From the NCBI RefSeq assembly GCF_001713375.1, contig NZ_CP016449.1, forward strand, positions 3,100,001 through 3,164,000: a stretch of DNA of 64,000 nucleotides, given 5' to 3'. Of this stretch, positions 18,505-30,853 are shown piece after piece. The DNA comes from Hydrogenophaga sp. RAC07. Its GTDB lineage: Bacteria; Pseudomonadota; Gammaproteobacteria; Burkholderiales; Burkholderiaceae_C. Each line of letters begins with the position of its first letter. The first letter of the stretch is position 1. Position numbers and translations under genes: made by a program. Below the pieces are notes generated by a model that worked only from the letters and a program-made list of their open reading frames with translations, was not told where the DNA came from and searched no databases.

Positions 18505-19320
18505 TCAGCTTTTCTGGCAAATGGTGCAGAAAAACGTCGATCGCTGCCCTTGGCGAATGGCTTTGACGGGTGTACCACATACCCTGCAGGGGTGCCCTTC
18601 CCGGCCGTACACGAAAGCGTCGAGCTGAAAGTAGCCCGACTGGCCCTCGGCGCTGGAGAAATCCCGCAAGGTGCTGCCGCCCAGCGCGACCGCACGTGTG
18701 AGTACCTCGACGATGGCCATGTGCAGGCGCGCCGCTCGCGGCTTGGTCAGGCGATCCGCGCGCAACGTGGGCCGGATACCCGCCATGAACAAGGCCTCGG
18801 ACGCATAGATGTTTCCCACGCCCACCACGATGTCACCGGACAACAACACCTGCTTGATGGCCGAACGGCGCAACTGCAGCGCGCGGTGGAACGCCAAAGG
18901 ATCAAACCCGCCTTCCAGCGGCTCCACGCCCAGACCGCCCAGCAGCTTGGCAGCGGTGGCGCTGTCCAGGGCGTCGGCGTGGACCACCGCACCGAAGCGG
19001 CGGGGGTCGTGCAATCGAAGGGTCCCCCGGCTGGTCAACAGTTCGAAATGGTCGTGGACACCCCGCGGCGGCAGTGCCAGGTCGAACTGCAGGCTGCCCG
19101 ACATGCCCAGATGCACCAGGAGCACGCCGCGGTCCAGGTTGATCAGCAAATACTTTCCCCGCCGCGTGACAGAGACCACCGTTCGACCCTGCAAAGCAGT
19201 CTCTTCACAACCCAACGGCCAGCGCAGCGGTTTTCCCATCTGCAAACGCAGGATGGAAGCCCCGGCAATGCGGTCGGCAAAGCTGCGCCGGGTGACTTCA
19301 ACTTCGGGGAGTTCGGGCAT
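18505..19320 (-). CDS. mutM: Formamidopyrimidine-DNA glycosylase MutM (Fpg)
   Basis: The 271-residue enzyme excises 8-oxoguanine and nicks the abasic site. The N-terminus MPELPEVE provides the catalytic Pro2 and Glu3, which fixes the start at 19320. The C-terminal zinc finger has CRVC and CTIC pairs. The [20 protein letters not shown] segment carries conserved DNA-contacting residues. Together with mutY it makes the oxidised-guanine repair pair in this region. Confidence 0.97.
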   Translation of the reverse strand: MPELPEVEVTRRSFADRIAGASILRLQMGKPLRWPLGCEETALQGRTVVSVTRRGKYLLINLDRGVLLVHLGMSGSLQFDLALPPRGVHDHFELLTSRGTLRLHDPRRFGAVVHADALDSATAAKLLGGLGVEPLEGGFDPLAFHRALQLRRSAIKQVLLSGDIVVGVGNIYASEALFMAGIRPTLRADRLTKPRAARLHMAIVEVLTRAVALGGSTLRDFSSAEGQSGYFQLDAFVYGREGHPCRVCGTPVKAIRQGQRSTFFCTICQKS

Positions 19321-19411
19321 GGGACGGTGTTTTCTTCCTAGCATCCGGAACGCTTGTGCGGTCTTCAGATCAGACCCCTGCGCCCCGAAAACCTTCCATT
19401 ATCATGACCCG

Positions 19412-21256
19412 ATGAATACCTTGCACCGCGCCGAAGGCCCGTCCACCCAGCGTGCTCGCCCGCCCCATGTCGGTCCGGGAAATCCTGCAAGGCTGGCGCG
19501 ACACACGGCCCTCGCCATGGCGCTGGCCGGCTGTTTGTTCGGTGCGTCGGCACAAACCACCACGCCCACGCCCGCACCAGCAACTGCGGCAAGCCCTGGC
19601 GACACGGTGGTCAACTCGGCACTGAACGCGCCCCTCTTTTACCAACTGCTGCTCGGCGAACTCAACGTGCGCGGGGGCGAGCCCGGCACGGGCTACTCGT
19701 TCATCCTCGATGCGGCGCGCAAACAGCGCGATCCGCTGCTCTACCGCCGTGCTGTCGAAGTGGCGCTGCAAGCCCGGTCAGGTGATGCCGCGCTGGCGGC
19801 TGCTCGCGCCTGGACTGTCGAGCTGCCCGGCAGCGCGGAAGCCCGCCGGTTCGAACTCCAGATTCTCTTGGCCCTCAACCGGGTCGGCGAAACCGGGCCG
19901 GTGCTGCAAGCCATCCTGAACGAGGCCACGGCCTCTGACCGCAACGACACCATCAATGCGATCCCCCAGACGTATTCGCGCGTGACCGACAAAAACCAGG
20001 CAGCGGCCGTGGTTCGTGAAGCCCTGGGCCCTTTCCTCAAACAACCCGCTCACGCGGCAGCCGCCTTCACGTCGATTGGCCGCATGTATCTCGCGCAAGA
20101 CCAGATGCCCGAGGCGCTGGTCTCGGCCCGCCTCGGCCACACGGCCGAACCGGCGTCGGCCTTTCCCGCGTTGCTGGCACTGGAGCTCATGGAGCGTGGA
20201 GAAACGCAGGCCGAGCCCATCGTGCGTCAACAGCTCGAAGCCAGCAACATCAACACCGCCGCCGACACCGCCGTCGCGCTGGCCTATGCACGGATCCTGA
20301 TCGATACGCAACGCAACGCGGAAGCCCGCGCGCAACTCGAAAAGCTGACCGCGCGCCAGGCCGACCAGGCCGAACCCTGGCTCTTGCTCGGTTCCTTGCA
20401 ACTGCAGGAAAACGCCCTGCCCGCAGCGACCGCGTCGCTGGAGAAGTACATGGCGTTGGCCCGGCCAGCGGGCGATGAACGCTCGGCCCGCGGACTCACG
20501 CAAGCCTATTTGATGATGGCGCAGATCGCAGAAAAGCGTCAGGACTACGCAGCCGCCACCGCGTGGCTGGACCGCATTGAAAACGCCGACGACATCATGG
20601 CGGCGCAAATGCGCCGTGCCTCGCTGTTGGCCCGGCAAGGCCAGATGCCGCAAGCACGGGCCTTGTTGCGCAGCCAGCCCGAACGCCGCCCGGAAGACGC
20701 GCGCCTGAAGCTGGCGGCCGAAGCGCAGCTGCTGCGCGACTTCAAGCTGTGGAAAGAAGCCTACGAGGTCTATGGCGAGGCCGTTGCGCGCTTCCCTGAC
20801 GAAGCCGATCTGCGCTATGACCAGGCCATGATGGCCGAAAAGGCGGGCAAGCCGGCCGACATGGAAGTGCTGTTGCGCGCGCTGATCGTGGCCAAACCCG
20901 ACTTCCACCACGCCTACAACGCCCTGGGTTACTCGCTGGCCGATCGCAACGAACGTCTGCCCGAAGCCAAGCGGCTGATCGAGAAGGCGGTGGAGTTGGC
21001 CCCCGGCGACGCCTACATCCAGGACAGCCTGGGTTGGGTCGAATTCCGGCTCGGCAACACCGGGCGCGCACTCGAGATCCTGCAGGCGGCCTACGGGAAG
21101 CGCCCGGATCCGGAAATCGCAGCGCACCTGGGTGAAGTCCTTTGGTCAAAAGGACAACGTGATCAGGCCCTCAAGATCTGGCGCGAAGGTCTGATGCTGT
21201 CGGCCGACAACGAAACCCTGCAAGGAACACTCAAGCGCCTGCGTGTCAAACCATGA
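19412..21256 (+). CDS. Exported TPR-repeat protein
   Basis: The 614-residue product has a long N-terminal region ending in a signal-like segment (ALAMALAGCLFGASAQ, about residues 32-47) and then a solenoid of tetratricopeptide-type helices to the C-terminus, the last repeats being the clearest (AYNALGYSLADRNERLPEA and DAYIQDSLGWVEFRLGNTG). It is expected in the periplasm or at the outer membrane as a scaffold. A cysteine in the signal region could make it a lipoprotein, though the lipobox is imperfect. It overlaps lolB by four bases, and the TPR-lolB-ispE order is typical of Burkholderiales. Confidence 0.88.
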   Translation: MNTLHRAEGPSTQRARPPHVGPGNPARLARHTALAMALAGCLFGASAQTTTPTPAPATAASPGDTVVNSALNAPLFYQLLLGELNVRGGEPGTGYSFILDAARKQRDPLLYRRAVEVALQARSGDAALAAARAWTVELPGSAEARRFELQILLALNRVGETGPVLQAILNEATASDRNDTINAIPQTYSRVTDKNQAAAVVREALGPFLKQPAHAAAAFTSIGRMYLAQDQMPEALVSARLGHTAEPASAFPALLALELMERGETQAEPIVRQQLEASNINTAADTAVALAYARILIDTQRNAEARAQLEKLTARQADQAEPWLLLGSLQLQENALPAATASLEKYMALARPAGDERSARGLTQAYLMMAQIAEKRQDYAAATAWLDRIENADDIMAAQMRRASLLARQGQMPQARALLRSQPERRPEDARLKLAAEAQLLRDFKLWKEAYEVYGEAVARFPDEADLRYDQAMMAEKAGKPADMEVLLRALIVAKPDFHHAYNALGYSLADRNERLPEAKRLIEKAVELAPGDAYIQDSLGWVEFRLGNTGRALEILQAAYGKRPDPEIAAHLGEVLWSKGQRDQALKIWREGLMLSADNETLQGTLKRLRVKP

Positions 21257-21726
21257 GGTGGGCTGCGCTGCTCGTCACCGTGGCCTTGCTGTCGGCCTGC
21301 GCCACACCGCAACGCGCCATGCAGCCCGGTGAAGAGCTCTGGAGTGGACGTTTGGCCATGACCGTGCAGAGCGATCCGCCGCAGTCCTTTTCGGCGGGCT
21401 TCGAGTTGCGTGGCACACCGGAGGCCGGTGAACTCCAGCTCACCTCGCCATTGGGCACGTCGCTTGCCACCGTGGTGTGGTTGCCCGGCAGCGCAGAAAT
21501 GCGCCAGGGCGGTCAGGTCACCCGGCGCGGCAGCCTGGACGAACTCACCACCGAGCTCAGCGGCACGCCCGTGCCGGTGGCCGCCCTCTTCGGCTGGCTG
21601 CGCGGCCGGGCAGGCGATGTGCCAGGCTGGCAGGCCGATCTGACGCGCCAATCCGAAGGTCGCATCACGGCTCGCCGGACCTCGCCCGCGCCCGTGGCCG
21701 AGCTTCGGGTCGTCGTGCAACCATGA
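21253..21726 (+). CDS. lolB: Outer-membrane lipoprotein receptor LolB
   Basis: The 157-residue product has a short signal peptide with lipobox LLSAC and lipidated Cys16, followed by a LolB-type beta-rich domain. LolB accepts lipoproteins from LolA and inserts them in the outer membrane. It is shorter than the E. coli protein (about 200 residues), as is common in betaproteobacteria. Both ends overlap neighbours in ATGA, so the TPR gene, lolB and ispE are one translational unit. Confidence 0.9.
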   Translation: MRWAALLVTVALLSACATPQRAMQPGEELWSGRLAMTVQSDPPQSFSAGFELRGTPEAGELQLTSPLGTSLATVVWLPGSAEMRQGGQVTRRGSLDELTTELSGTPVPVAALFGWLRGRAGDVPGWQADLTRQSEGRITARRTSPAPVAELRVVVQP

Positions 21727-22631
21727 CGCAGGGGACCCGATTGCGTCGCCTGTTCGATGTCCCGGCGCCCGCCAAACTCAACTTGTTCCTGCACATCACC
21801 GGGCGGCGAGACGACGGCTACCACCTGCTGCAATCCGTCTTCATGCTGATCGACTGGTGCGACCGCCTGCATTTCGAGTTGCGGCCCGACGGCCAGATCA
21901 GCCGGGAAGACCTCGCGCAGATGCCGCTGCCGGCCGAAGACCTCTCTGTGCGCGCCGCCCGTGCGCTGCAGGCTGCCACCGGCTGCACCCACGGCGTGCA
22001 CATCGCACTCGAAAAGCAGCTGCCCGCGGAAGCCGGTCTGGGCGGGGGTTCGTCGGACGCTGCCACCACCCTGCTGGCACTCAATCGCCTCTGGGGTCTG
22101 GGTCTGACACGCCCACAGCTCTCCGCCATTGGCCTCACGCTGGGCGCCGATGTGCCGTTTTTCATCGGCGGGCGCCACGCATGGGTCGAGGGCGTGGGCG
22201 AGCGTCTCACGCCCGTGGCACTGGCCGCGGCGCACTTTGTGGTGGTCAAACCACCCGGCGGAGCGTCCACGCAACGCATCTTCAGCGCGCCCGAGCTCAA
22301 ACGGGACACAAAAACTGCTACAATCCAAGGCTTTGCTGCAAACGACTCGCGTGAAGATGCCCAGGCAACTGGGGTGATCGAACTCCAGAAAATTCTGGCT
22401 TTCGGACACAACGATCTTCAACCCGTGGCGCAGGCGCTGTGTCCCGATGTGGGGCACTGCATTCAATGGTTGCAAGACCAGGGTTTGCAGGGGCGCATGA
22501 CCGGATCGGGAACGGCGGTGTTTGCGCAAGTGCCGCAAGCCATGCAACTGACCACCGCCCCGAGCGACTGGACGGTTCGTGAATGCAGCAACATGGATGT
22601 CCATCCATTGCTCGACTGGTGCTCCGATTAG
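21723..22631 (+). CDS. ispE: 4-diphosphocytidyl-2-C-methyl-D-erythritol kinase
   Basis: The 302-residue GHMP kinase phosphorylates CDP-methylerythritol in the MEP isoprenoid pathway. It has PAPAKLNLFLHITGRRDDGYH at residues 14-34 and the ATP-binding GLGGGSSDA at 105-113. It starts at an ATG overlapping the lolB stop. A segment at about residues 195-220 (TATIQGFAANDSRED) is more AT-rich and looks like a lineage-specific insertion. tRNA-Gln and prs follow, the normal order in this group. Confidence 0.95.
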   Translation: MTQGTRLRRLFDVPAPAKLNLFLHITGRRDDGYHLLQSVFMLIDWCDRLHFELRPDGQISREDLAQMPLPAEDLSVRAARALQAATGCTHGVHIALEKQLPAEAGLGGGSSDAATTLLALNRLWGLGLTRPQLSAIGLTLGADVPFFIGGRHAWVEGVGERLTPVALAAAHFVVVKPPGGASTQRIFSAPELKRDTKTATIQGFAANDSREDAQATGVIELQKILAFGHNDLQPVAQALCPDVGHCIQWLQDQGLQGRMTGSGTAVFAQVPQAMQLTTAPSDWTVRECSNMDVHPLLDWCSD

Positions 22632-22726
22632 AATCGGCAAGCGTTCAGCCCAGGCAGTGGTTGCGCAACCTGCGACAAGGTTTTTCGGTGATCTGTCCGG
22701 CTTCACGTTGAACAGATCTCCTGCGT

Positions 22727-22803
22727 AGGGGAGTCGCCAAGTTGGTAAAGGCACTGGATTTTGATTCCAGCATGCGAGGGTTCGAGTCCTTCCTCCCCTG
22801 CCA
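22727..22803 (+). tRNA. tRNA-Gln (anticodon TTG)
   Basis: The 77-base gene has acceptor stem AGGGGAG with CTCCCCT, anticodon loop TTTTGAT giving TTG, a T arm with GGTTCGAGTCC and an encoded CCA. It lies between ispE and prs as in many betaproteobacteria. Confidence 0.95.
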
Positions 22804-22902
22804 CCCGTTTTCATCACATCACGTACCCACCCGGCCGTTCCACGAACGGCCATTTTTTGACGGCGATCCATTTGGGCCGTCGCTCAAACAGCTGGGAACC
22901 CC

Positions 22903-23877
22903 ATGCAAGTTCAGCCGCCGGATTTCATGATCTTCACCGGCAACGCCAATCCGGTGTTGGCCGCGGAAATTGCACAGCATCTGGGCACGCAGCTCGGTGC
23001 GGCCAACGTGGGGCGCTTCTCCGACGGTGAAGTCACGGTCGAGATCACACAAAACGTTCGCGCCCGCCACGTGTTCGTGATCCAGTCCACCTGCTCGCCG
23101 ACCAACGAGAACCTGATGGAACTCATCATCATGGTGGACGCGCTCAAGCGCGCATCGGCCGTGAGCATCTCCGCCGTCATCCCCTACTTCGGCTACGCCC
23201 GCCAGGACCGCCGTCCGCGCTCCGGCCGCGTGCCGATTTCGGCCAAGGTTGTGGCCAACATGCTGACCGCCGTGGGCGTGAACCGCGTGCTCACCATGGA
23301 CCTGCACGCCGACCAGATCCAGGGCTTCTTCGACATCCCGGTGGACAACATCTACGCCTCGCCCGTGCTGTTGGGCGACCTGCGTCAGAAAAACTACCCG
23401 GACCTGCTGGTGGTCTCGCCCGACGTGGGCGGCGTGGTGCGCGCCCGCGCGCTGGCCAAGCAGCTCAATTGCGACATGGCCATCATCGACAAGCGTCGAC
23501 CCAAGGCCAACGTGTCGGAAGTGATGCACGTGATCGGCGACATCGACGGGCGCAACTGCGTGATCATGGACGACATGATCGACACCGCCGGCACGCTGGT
23601 CAAAGCCGCCGAGGTGCTCAAGGAGCGCGGTGCCAAACACGTTTACGCTTACTGCACGCACCCGATCTTTTCGGGCCCGGCCATCGAACGCATCGCCAAG
23701 GGCAACGCCCTCGACGAGGTGGTGGTCACCAACACCATTCCCCTGTCGCAAGCCGCCCAGGCCTGCGCCAAGATCCGCCAACTCTCCGTGGCACCGCTGA
23801 TGGCCGAAACCATCGCGCGCATTGCTTCGGGTGAGTCGGTGATGAGTTTGTTTGCCGATCAGGACAACCTCTTCTAA
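22903..23877 (+). CDS. prs: Ribose-phosphate pyrophosphokinase
   Basis: The 324-residue enzyme makes PRPP from ribose-5-phosphate and ATP, feeding nucleotide, histidine, tryptophan and NAD synthesis. Visible motifs are SDGEVTVEI, the flexible-loop region [16 protein letters not shown], the metal-binding [11 protein letters not shown] and the PRPP loop [12 protein letters not shown]. The length is normal for the family. A hairpin with a T run follows at 23901-23931. Confidence 0.97.
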   Translation: MQVQPPDFMIFTGNANPVLAAEIAQHLGTQLGAANVGRFSDGEVTVEITQNVRARHVFVIQSTCSPTNENLMELIIMVDALKRASAVSISAVIPYFGYARQDRRPRSGRVPISAKVVANMLTAVGVNRVLTMDLHADQIQGFFDIPVDNIYASPVLLGDLRQKNYPDLLVVSPDVGGVVRARALAKQLNCDMAIIDKRRPKANVSEVMHVIGDIDGRNCVIMDDMIDTAGTLVKAAEVLKERGAKHVYAYCTHPIFSGPAIERIAKGNALDEVVVTNTIPLSQAAQACAKIRQLSVAPLMAETIARIASGESVMSLFADQDNLF

Positions 23878-23900
23878 GAGGTTCTGAAGGCAGCAAAAGC

Positions 23901-23931
23901 GGGTGACCTCCATGGTGGGGGTCGCTCTTTT
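23901..23931 (+). terminator. Probable intrinsic terminator after prs
   Basis: A 12-bp stem with two or three G-T pairs (arms 23901-23912 and 23916-23927) and a 3-base loop is followed by TTTT. It sits between prs and rplY, 47 bases before the rplY start. It may be a partial terminator or may act in the rplY leader. Confidence 0.6.
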
Positions 23932-23977
23932 GAAACAGAGGTGTTCTGGTCGCGGAACCCCTCCACAGGAGTAAGTC

Positions 23978-24607
23978 ATGCAATTCGTCGCTTTTGAGCG
24001 CGCCAAGCAGGGTACGGGTGCGAGCCGCCGTCTCCGCAACACCGGCCGCACGCCCGGTATCGTCTTTGGTGGTGAAACACCCGCCGCCACGATCGAACTC
24101 GATCACAACGCCCTGTGGCACGCCCTGAAGAAGGAAGCGTTCCACTCTTCCATCCTTGAGATGGACGTGGCCGGCTCGGTGCAAAAAGTGCTGCTGCGCG
24201 ATGTGCAGTACCACCCGTACAAGCCGCTCGTGCTGCACGTGGACTTTCAGCGTGTGAACGACAAGACCCGCCTGCACAAGAAAGTGCCCCTGCACTTCAT
24301 CAACGAAGAGAACTCGCCTGCGGTCAAGACCGACAAGTGCGTGATCAACCACGTGATGACCGAGATCGAAATCGAGTGCCTGGCCACCCAGCTGCCCGAG
24401 AACATCACCATCGACCTGGGCGAAGTCGTCAAGGGCGGCACGGTCCACACCGGCGACATCAAGCTGCCCAAGGGCATCAAGCTCGTGATGCATGGCCGCA
24501 AGAACCTGACCATCGCCACTGTGGTGGAGCCGGTTGAAGACGTCGTGGTGGCTGTTGTGGCCGCTCCCGTCGACGACAAAAAAGGCGCCAAGGGCAAGAA
24601 GAAGTAA
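23978..24607 (+). CDS. rplY: Ribosomal protein bL25 (general stress protein Ctc)
   Basis: The 209-residue product binds 5S rRNA. It is the long two-domain form: an N-terminal L25 domain (about residues 1-90, starting with [20 protein letters not shown]) and a C-terminal beta domain, ending in a lysine-rich tail ([11 protein letters not shown]). It is preceded by AGGAG at a good distance. The prs-rplY-pth order is widely conserved. Confidence 0.96.
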   Translation: MQFVAFERAKQGTGASRRLRNTGRTPGIVFGGETPAATIELDHNALWHALKKEAFHSSILEMDVAGSVQKVLLRDVQYHPYKPLVLHVDFQRVNDKTRLHKKVPLHFINEENSPAVKTDKCVINHVMTEIEIECLATQLPENITIDLGEVVKGGTVHTGDIKLPKGIKLVMHGRKNLTIATVVEPVEDVVVAVVAAPVDDKKGAKGKKK

Positions 24608-24634
24608 TCTGTCTTCGGACCGATGACTGCCTTG

Positions 24635-24661
24635 AAACGGCCCGCCTTGGCGGGCCGTTTT
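24635..24661 (+). terminator. Intrinsic terminator after rplY
   Basis: A perfect GC-rich stem with 12-bp arms (24635-24646 and 24649-24660) and a TT centre runs into four T. It lies 28 bases after the rplY stop and 38 before pth, so pth probably has its own promoter or depends on readthrough. Confidence 0.85.
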
Positions 24662-24698
24662 GCTTGGTGCCCAGGATACCTGCCGATAATCCCACCCC

Positions 24699-26150
<1,452 letters not shown>

Positions 26151-26186
26151 GGCCGGAATTATGCGCGCGGGGCTGTCAGTGCCCGC

Positions 26187-26801
26187 TCACTGCGCGGGCA
26201 AAGGCCGCAACAGGTGAAAGGCCACCGCGCCCGCCTTGCCCTGTCGGTGCAACTGCAGACCCAGCATCGCCAGCTCATCGTCGAGCCAGGGGCGTGGCGC
26301 CTCCAGGTACACGAGGCCATCAACACCGATGGCCTGACGCGCAGCCGTCAGCGCAGAAAGCACCAGGGTTTCGTTCTGCGCATCGGCGAACGGTGGATCG
26401 AGAAACACCACGTCAAAGCCCTGCCCGGCGCGCTGGCGCAGCGCGGCCACACCGTCACCGCGCTCCACGCGCACGGCGGTGGCCTTGAGTTTGGTCACGG
26501 TGCGGCTGAGGTTGGCAAGCAAGGCGCTGTCCTGTTCGACCAGCACCACCTCCACCGCGCCGCGCGAAGCGGCTTCGAGGCCCAGCGCACCGGTGCCGGC
26601 AAAGGCGTCCACGCAGCGCAGGCCGGTGAGGTCCTGCCCCAGCCAGTTGAACAGGGTCTCGCGCACACGCGAGGGCGTGGGACGCAGACCTGGCCGGTCG
26701 GCCACAGGCAGCAGCGTGCGTTTCCAGAGACCGCCGATGATGCGGATTTCGTGCGGGGCGCTGGCCGCAGCGCGTGCGGCGGAAACGGGAGGTTTTTTCA
26801 T
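26187..26801 (-). CDS. rsmD: 16S rRNA (guanine-966-N2)-methyltransferase
   Basis: The 204-residue SAM-dependent enzyme methylates G966 of 16S rRNA. It has RIIGGLWK near the N-terminus, the SAM-binding DAFAGTGALGLEA motif and the catalytic LDPPF motif. It lies between an M16 peptidase gene and coaD, as in many proteobacteria where ftsY is also nearby. Confidence 0.94.
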   Translation of the reverse strand: MKKPPVSAARAAASAPHEIRIIGGLWKRTLLPVADRPGLRPTPSRVRETLFNWLGQDLTGLRCVDAFAGTGALGLEAASRGAVEVVLVEQDSALLANLSRTVTKLKATAVRVERGDGVAALRQRAGQGFDVVFLDPPFADAQNETLVLSALTAARQAIGVDGLVYLEAPRPWLDDELAMLGLQLHRQGKAGAVAFHLLRPLPAQ

Positions 26802-26837
26802 GCCGCCGAGCTTACGCGACCCGAACGCGCATCGCGT

Positions 26838-28184
26838 TCAGGGCTGGGCTCCAACAACCACCGTCACCATGCGGTCCGGCTGCAGCACGCGAGCAAACGC
26901 ACGGCGGATGTCGGCCACGCTCACGCGCTCCACCTGCTGGGTCCAAGTGTCCAGGTAATCCAGCGGCAGGCCGTTCCAGCCGATGTTGGCCACGTTGTCG
27001 AGCAACTTGCGGTTGCTGTCGATACGCAGTGAAAAGCCGTTCACCAGAAACGCCTTGGCCGCCACCAGCTCGGCCTCGGTGGGGCCCTGCTCCACGAACT
27101 GCTTCACCACGTTGCGCGACACCTCCACGGCCTGGGCGGCCTGGTCGGGACGCGTGGTCAGGCCGATCTGGAAGGCCCCGGCATGTCGGCCCGGCGCGAA
27201 GTAGCTGAACACGCTGTAGCTCAGGCCACGCTTCTCACGCACTTCGGTGGTCAGTCTCGAAACAAAACCACCGCCGCCGAGGATGTAGTTGCCCACGAAG
27301 AGCGGAAAGAAGTCGGGGTCGTTGCGCGCAATGCCGGGCTGGCCGATCGACACCTGGGCTTGGGCGGCGGCGAACGGCAGACGCTCGTCGATCGCGCGCT
27401 CCAGCGCCTGCACCTGCGGCACAGCCGGCAAAGGCTCGCAGCCGTGCGCTTTCAGCGGTGCCATGAACCGACCCACGATGGCGTCGGCCTGTGCGCGGTC
27501 GATCGCGCCCACCAGCGTCACCTGCGCGCGGCAGGTGACCACGTGTCGGCGGTAGAAGGCCTGCATGTCGGCCACGCTGATCGCGTTGAAGGTGGCAGCG
27601 TCGGGTTGGTAGCCATAGGGGTGCGGTCCGTAGACAGCGCGCGCAAACGCGCGGCCGGCCTGCGTGCCCGGCCGGTTTTCGGCTTCCTTGAGCGAGGCCA
27701 GCACACGCTCGCGGTCGCGTTGCCACACCGCTTGTGGCCAGGCCGGTGCCGCAATCTGGCGGGCGGCCAAGGCCACGGCGCGCTGCAGCAAATCAGGCTC
27801 GGTCAGCGTGCGAAGCGACAGCGTGAAGCGGTCGGCGCTGGCCTGAGCCCCGAACTGCGCCCCGAGATCCACCCAGGCTTCGCTGAGCTGGTTTTCGTCC
27901 AGCGCGGGCAGGCCCGGCTGCGCGGCAACGCCGCCCGAAAGCAAACCCGCCGTTGCGCTGGCCAGACCGGCCTGCGCCGCCGGGTCGCGCCGGCTGCCAC
28001 CGTCGAAGTCGAGCTGAACGTCCAGCATGGGGATGGACGGGCTGGCGACGAGGTACACGCGCGCGCCGCTGCTGTGCGTCCAGTGCTCGATGGGAATGGC
28101 CGCCTGCGCGGTGTTGAACACGCCGGCGAGCAGGACAGCCAGCACAGCGGTGGTGCGGAACAGTGTTTTCAGAATGGCCTTCAT
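26838..28184 (-). CDS. M16-family peptidase-like subunit without catalytic motif
   Basis: The 448-residue product has an N-terminal signal peptide and the M16 fold, but the position of the zinc-binding HxxEH is occupied by non-matching residues, so it is the inactive partner of a heterodimer. The C-terminal region with LSYSVFSYFAPGRHAGAF corresponds to the substrate-holding part. It overlaps the active subunit by four bases and is translated after it, so the two probably form one periplasmic protease like the mitochondrial processing peptidase pair. Confidence 0.88.
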   Translation of the reverse strand: MKAILKTLFRTTAVLAVLLAGVFNTAQAAIPIEHWTHSSGARVYLVASPSIPMLDVQLDFDGGSRRDPAAQAGLASATAGLLSGGVAAQPGLPALDENQLSEAWVDLGAQFGAQASADRFTLSLRTLTEPDLLQRAVALAARQIAAPAWPQAVWQRDRERVLASLKEAENRPGTQAGRAFARAVYGPHPYGYQPDAATFNAISVADMQAFYRRHVVTCRAQVTLVGAIDRAQADAIVGRFMAPLKAHGCEPLPAVPQVQALERAIDERLPFAAAQAQVSIGQPGIARNDPDFFPLFVGNYILGGGGFVSRLTTEVREKRGLSYSVFSYFAPGRHAGAFQIGLTTRPDQAAQAVEVSRNVVKQFVEQGPTEAELVAAKAFLVNGFSLRIDSNRKLLDNVANIGWNGLPLDYLDTWTQQVERVSVADIRRAFARVLQPDRMVTVVVGAQP

Positions 28185-29584
28185 TTCTGCCCCCCCTCGG
28201 GCACCAGCACCGCGGTGGTGAGCTGCTGATCGGAGAAGTAGCGTTGCGCGACCGACTGCACCTGCGCAGCCGTCACCGCCTTCAGGCGGTTCATCAGGCG
28301 GTCCCCGGTGTGGATGTCCAGGCCGTTGGCCCAGTAGCTGCCGAGTTCCTGCGCCTGGTTGAACACCGAATCAAGTTTGTAGACCTCGCCCGCCGTCCAC
28401 TGCGTCTTGACACGGCGCAGCTCGGCTTCGCTGATGCCCTCGCGCGCAATGCGCTCCACCTCGGACTTGAGCGCTGCGGCGGCCATCTCCGGTGTGACGC
28501 CACGCGCCGGCACCGCGCTCAGCGAGAAGAGTTGGGGACCGCGCCCCATCAAACCGTAGGAAGCGCCTGCGCTGTCGGCGATGCGTTTGCCCCCGGTCCC
28601 CTGGCCTTGCACCAGTGCGCGGTCGAGCCGGGCGCCGTTGTACCCGTCGAGCACGGCCGACAAGACCGTCAAGGCCAACGCGTCCTGGCTGGACTTGCTT
28701 TCTTCGGCGGCGCCGCTCCAGCGCGGCACCTTGTAGCTCAGCGCCACCAGCGACTGGTCGGCCACGGCGCGGTACTCCATGCGGCGCGGACCCGACTGCG
28801 GCGGTTCCTCGCGCGGCTTGCGCGCGGGCAGCGCGCGGGCAGGAATGGGACCGAAATGTTTCTCGGCCAGCGCACGGGTCTGCGCCACGTCCACGTCGCC
28901 CGCGATCACCACGGCAGCGTTGGCTGGCGTGTACCAGCGCTGGTGGAACTCGCGCGCATCGTTGGGCGTCATGGCCTCGATGTCGCTCATCCAGCCGATG
29001 ATGGGCCGACGGTACGGGCTGGCCTGGTAGACCATGGCGTTCATGGCTTCGAACATGCGCGCGCGCGGCGACTCTTCGGTGCGCTGGCGGCGCTCTTCCT
29101 TCACCACCTCGATCTCGCGCTTGAACTCGTCGTCGCTCCACCGGTTGTTGGCAAAACGATCGGCCTCCAGCTTCATCACGGACTCCAGCGCCTGCGCCGG
29201 CACCTGCTGGTGGTAGGCCGTGGCGTCGCGGCTGGTGAAGGCGTTGTCGCGCCCGCCCAGGGCCGCGATGCGGCGCGAGAACTCACCCGGTTTGAGGTCG
29301 GGAGTGCCCTTGAACATCATGTGTTCGAGCACATGGGCCACGCCCGAGGTGCCGTCCACCTCGTCGATGGAGCCCACCCGCACCCACAGCATGTGGGCCA
29401 CGGTGGGAGCGCGCCGGTCGGGCCGCACGATCAGCGTCATGCCGTTGGAGAGCGTGAAGCTCTGGGCCACCGGGTTGGCGGAAGTCGGGCTTGAAGACTG
29501 TGCCGACGACCCGAAGGCCGCGAAAGCCAGTGCGATGGACAGTGCGGCGCGGCGCCCGTCCGGCAGGTTCAGAGTGCGTTTCAT
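28181..29584 (-). CDS. M16-family zinc protease, catalytic subunit
   Basis: The 467-residue product has a signal peptide (ALSIALAFAAFGSSAQ) and the inverted zinc motif HVLEH within GVAHVLEHMMFKGT at about residues 86-99, with the downstream glutamate expected about 75 residues later. The second half is the inactive M16_C domain. The ATG at 29584 (MKRTLNLPD) is preferred to one three codons upstream. It is divergent from ftsY, with only 29 bases between starts, so their promoters must overlap coding or be very compact. Confidence 0.9.
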   Translation of the reverse strand: MKRTLNLPDGRRAALSIALAFAAFGSSAQSSSPTSANPVAQSFTLSNGMTLIVRPDRRAPTVAHMLWVRVGSIDEVDGTSGVAHVLEHMMFKGTPDLKPGEFSRRIAALGGRDNAFTSRDATAYHQQVPAQALESVMKLEADRFANNRWSDDEFKREIEVVKEERRQRTEESPRARMFEAMNAMVYQASPYRRPIIGWMSDIEAMTPNDAREFHQRWYTPANAAVVIAGDVDVAQTRALAEKHFGPIPARALPARKPREEPPQSGPRRMEYRAVADQSLVALSYKVPRWSGAAEESKSSQDALALTVLSAVLDGYNGARLDRALVQGQGTGGKRIADSAGASYGLMGRGPQLFSLSAVPARGVTPEMAAAALKSEVERIAREGISEAELRRVKTQWTAGEVYKLDSVFNQAQELGSYWANGLDIHTGDRLMNRLKAVTAAQVQSVAQRYFSDQQLTTAVLVPEGGQK

Positions 29585-29613
29585 AGAATGCAATGGATTC
29601 TAGAGATGGACAA

Positions 29614-30639
<1,026 letters not shown>

Positions 30640-30643
30640 GCGC

Positions 30644-30853
30644 TCAGCTCTCGTTGTCGGAGTAGTTGCGCCACTGACCCATGGCGTTGCGCATGGTGAG
30701 CAACTGGCGCTCGAAACGCGGACAGGCCTGGCACATGGCCATGTGCAGCCGCAGGGCCATGCGCTCCACCAGCGGCAGGGCGCGGTCTTCGCGCGCGATG
30801 AGCAGCGCGGAGACCTCCTTGCAGGTGCGGCGCAGCGGATAAATCGGCTTCAT
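30644..30853 (-). CDS. Small zinc-finger anti-sigma factor
   Basis: The 69-residue product carries Cys at about residue 11 and an H-x3-C-x2-C cluster (HMAMCQAC, about residues 37-44), the zinc anti-sigma signature of zf-HC2 proteins. It has no membrane span, so it is a soluble type. Its ATG overlaps the stop of the sigma gene, the standard sigma/anti-sigma arrangement. It probably holds the ECF factor until a metal or redox signal releases it. Confidence 0.8.
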   Translation of the reverse strand: MKPIYPLRRTCKEVSALLIAREDRALPLVERMALRLHMAMCQACPRFERQLLTMRNAMGQWRNYSDNES